14,686 nucleotides of DNA, taken from assembly GCA_028287035.1 (NCBI GenBank), contig JAQBQL010000063.1, positions 1 through 14,686 of the forward strand, in the 5' to 3' direction. Source of the stretch: Labilithrix sp. Lineage in GTDB: Bacteria > Myxococcota > Polyangia > Polyangiales > Polyangiaceae. Under the pieces are notes generated by a model, which did not search any database, was not told the DNA's origin, and saw only the letters and a list, made by a program, of their open reading frames with translations. Position numbers and translations under genes: made by a program. Position 1 is the stretch's first letter; the number at the start of each line of letters is the position of its first letter. This document shows, in pieces, positions 13,046 to 14,686 of this stretch.

Positions 13046-14686
13046 TCAGTTCTTCTTCTTGGAGTCTTTGGCCGGCGCAGCCTTGCTGCTGCTGCTCTCG
13101 CCGCCGAACGCCTTGCCGAAGTCCTTGAGGGCCGTCTTCAGGAGGTCCTCGGTGTCCTTGTCGAGCGCCTTCTTGGTGCGGATCGTCTCGAAGATCTGCG
13201 GATGCTTCGAGTCGATGAACGCGTAGAACTGGCGCTCCCACTCGCCGAGCTTCGACACCTCGACGCCGTCGAGGAAGCCCTTCGTGCCGGCGTAGATCAG
13301 GACGACCTGCTTCTCGACGGGCTGCGGGACGTACTGTCCCTGCTTCAGGATCTCGACGAGGCGCGCGCCGCGCTCGAGCATGTTGCGCGTGACCTGATCG
13401 AGGTCGGAGGCGAACTGGCTGAACGCCGCCTTCTCGCGGTACTGCGCGAGATCGAGCTTGATGGATCCGGCGACGCCCTTCATCGCCTTGATCTGCGCGC
13501 TGCCGCCGACGCGGCTGACGGAGATGCCGACGTTGATGGCGGGACGAACGCCCGAGTAGAAGAGGTCGGCCTCGAGGAAGATCTGGCCGTCGGTGATCGA
13601 GATGACGTTGGTCGGGATGTACGCCGAGACGTCACCGGCCTGCGTCTCGATGATCGGGAGCGCCGTGAGCGAGCCGCCCGAGAGCGGGTCCTTGACGATC
13701 TCGAAGGGGCCTTCCTTGGCCTTCGTCTTGAGCTGCTTCTTCAGCTCCTCTTTTTCCTTCTTGTCCGTCTTCTCGGAGGTGGCTTCCCACTTCGCGAAGA
13801 GCGCTTCGTCGGACTTCTTCCAGAGCTCGAGCTCGGAGGACTCGTGGCCCTGCTCGCCGATGTGCACCGTCGCGTCGCCGACCTTTTCCCAGGTCGAGCC
13901 CTTCGGCAGGACCGCGTTGCGGTCGGCCATGCGGGCCGCGCGCTCGAGGAGGCGCGAGTGAATGTAGAAGACGTCGCCCGGGTACGCCACGCGGCCCGGC
14001 GGGCGGCGGATGAGGAGCGAGAGCTGGCGGTACGCGACGGCCTGCTTCGACAGATCGTCGTAGACGACGAGGGCGTGACGGCCGCTGTCGCGGAAGTACT
14101 CCGCCATCGTGACGCCGGTGTACGGCGCGATGTACTGGAGCGGGGCCGAGTCACTCGCGCCGGAGATGACGATGGTCGTGTACTCCATCGCGCCGTGGCG
14201 GGTCAGCTTGTCGACGACGGCGGCGACGGTCGACTGCTTCTGCCCGATGGCGATGTAGAAGCAGTAAACGCCGAGGCCCTTCTGGTTGATGATCGCGTCG
14301 AGCGCGACGGCGGTCTTGCCGGTCTGGCGGTCGCCGATGATGAGCTCGCGCTGGCCACGGCCGATCGGGACCATCGCGTCGATGGCCTTGATGCCCGTCT
14401 GGAGGGGCTCCTTGACCGGCTGGCGCTGGAGGATGCCGGGGGCCTTGACCTCGACGCGGCGGCGGTGCGGCGAGTCGATGGCGCCCTTGCCGTCGATGGG
14501 CTGGCCGAGGGCGTTGACGACGCGGCCGATGAGGGCCTCGCCGACGGGGACGTCGAGGATGCGGCCCGTGCGCTTGACCGTGGCGCCTTCCTTGATGCCG
14601 CCGATGTCGCCGAAGAGCGCGGCGCCGACGTTGTCCGCCTCGAGGTTGAGGGCGAGGCCCATGAGGCCGCCCGGGAACTCGAGGAG
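13046..14686 (-). CDS. atpA: ATP synthase F1 alpha subunit, 5' end outside window
   Basis: 546 residues are visible, running off the window end; the frame continues upstream of the first ATG as [16 protein letters not shown], so roughly 75 N-terminal residues are missing. The non-catalytic nucleotide-binding subunit is recognised by GDRQTGKT (Walker A), [17 protein letters not shown] (Walker B region), [20 protein letters not shown], and [17 protein letters not shown] with the Arg that reaches into the catalytic site. The whole protein would be about 620 residues against about 510 usual. The excess is mainly an insertion at 13676-13930, plus a Ser/Lys/Ala-rich C-terminal tail ([16 protein letters not shown]). 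The usually conserved PPGREAYPGD reads [10 protein letters not shown] here. It is first in the visible atpA-atpG-lipoprotein transcript. Confidence 0.97.
   Translation of the reverse strand, partial: LLEFPGGLMGLALNLEADNVGAALFGDIGGIKEGATVKRTGRILDVPVGEALIGRVVNALGQPIDGKGAIDSPHRRRVEVKAPGILQRQPVKEPLQTGIKAIDAMVPIGRGQRELIIGDRQTGKTAVALDAIINQKGLGVYCFYIAIGQKQSTVAAVVDKLTRHGAMEYTTIVISGASDSAPLQYIAPYTGVTMAEYFRDSGRHALVVYDDLSKQAVAYRQLSLLIRRPPGRVAYPGDVFYIHSRLLERAARMADRNAVLPKGSTWEKVGDATVHIGEQGHESSELELWKKSDEALFAKWEATSEKTDKKEKEELKKQLKTKAKEGPFEIVKDPLSGGSLTALPIIETQAGDVSAYIPTNVISITDGQIFLEADLFYSGVRPAINVGISVSRVGGSAQIKAMKGVAGSIKLDLAQYREKAAFSQFASDLDQVTRNMLERGARLVEILKQGQYVPQPVEKQVVLIYAGTKGFLDGVEVSKLGEWERQFYAFIDSKHPQIFETIRTKKALDKDTEDLLKTALKDFGKAFGGESSSSKAAPAKDSKKKN
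13676..13930 (-). other. Charged insertion inside the AtpA nucleotide-binding domain
   Basis: Between the invariant LLERAAR and GSLTALP motifs there are 85 residues; E. coli AtpA has about 18, giving an insertion of about 67. The inserted part has a short folded-looking stretch ([20 protein letters not shown]) followed by a predicted charged helix ([30 protein letters not shown]). It is in frame and flanked by perfect family sequence, so it is not a frameshift. Confidence 0.88.

Noticed and set aside
11976..13226. Plus-strand frame of about 416 codons opposite atpG
   Set aside because: Shadow of atpG and atpA; rich in Arg/Leu/His with no protein family features.
1..14686. tRNA, rRNA, CRISPR array, transposase or attachment sites
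   Set aside because: I looked for these on both strands and saw nothing that supports any of them.

Overview
The window is very GC-rich (roughly 70% by eye) with dense, long genes, lipoprotein signals and Gly/Ala/Lys-rich tails. This suggests a Myxococcota-type organism (order Polyangiales or a relative). That placement is inferred from composition, gene style and the unusual ATP synthase alpha subunit; no marker gene in the window proves it.

Layout. Positions 1-1334 (+) hold the 3' two thirds of uvrB. A gene-free stretch (1335-1747) follows, with a long imperfect hairpin and a 16-bp palindrome. Next is a secreted, probably lipid-anchored M4 (thermolysin-like) metallopeptidase with an Ig-like domain and a P domain (1748-4021, +). 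It converges on a manC-type mannose-1-phosphate guanylyltransferase (4066-5163, -), and a strong hairpin between them overlaps the manC stop codon. A 70-bp divergent region (5164-5233) leads into three tightly packed + strand genes (5234-7054, 7096-9291, 9291-11381). These converge, with only 4 bp between stop codons, on a minus-strand cluster transcribed atpA (partial) - atpG - small lipoprotein (14686 down to 11386).

The most interesting part is the three-gene operon 5234-11381. By eye its products match the membrane-arm subunits of respiratory complex I: NuoH-like, NuoL-like and NuoM-like, in that order. They are not ordinary subunits. The H-like protein starts as a lipoprotein with an IPT/TIG-like segment and a PDZ domain. 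The L-like protein has about 130 residues of soluble domain where the core antiporter helices should be. The M-like protein begins with a cleavable signal peptide and an ASH/Ig-like domain. Most of the charged residues that carry protons in real NuoL and NuoM, and the acidic quinone-site loop of NuoH, appear replaced. No NADH-, FeS- or hydrogenase-type partner is encoded here. I read this as a complex-I-derived membrane assembly with a large extracytoplasmic face and an unknown function.

The second notable item is AtpA, which carries about 67 extra, highly charged residues inside its nucleotide-binding domain, and whose operon continues after atpG into a lipoprotein with an exact 33-residue repeat instead of atpD.
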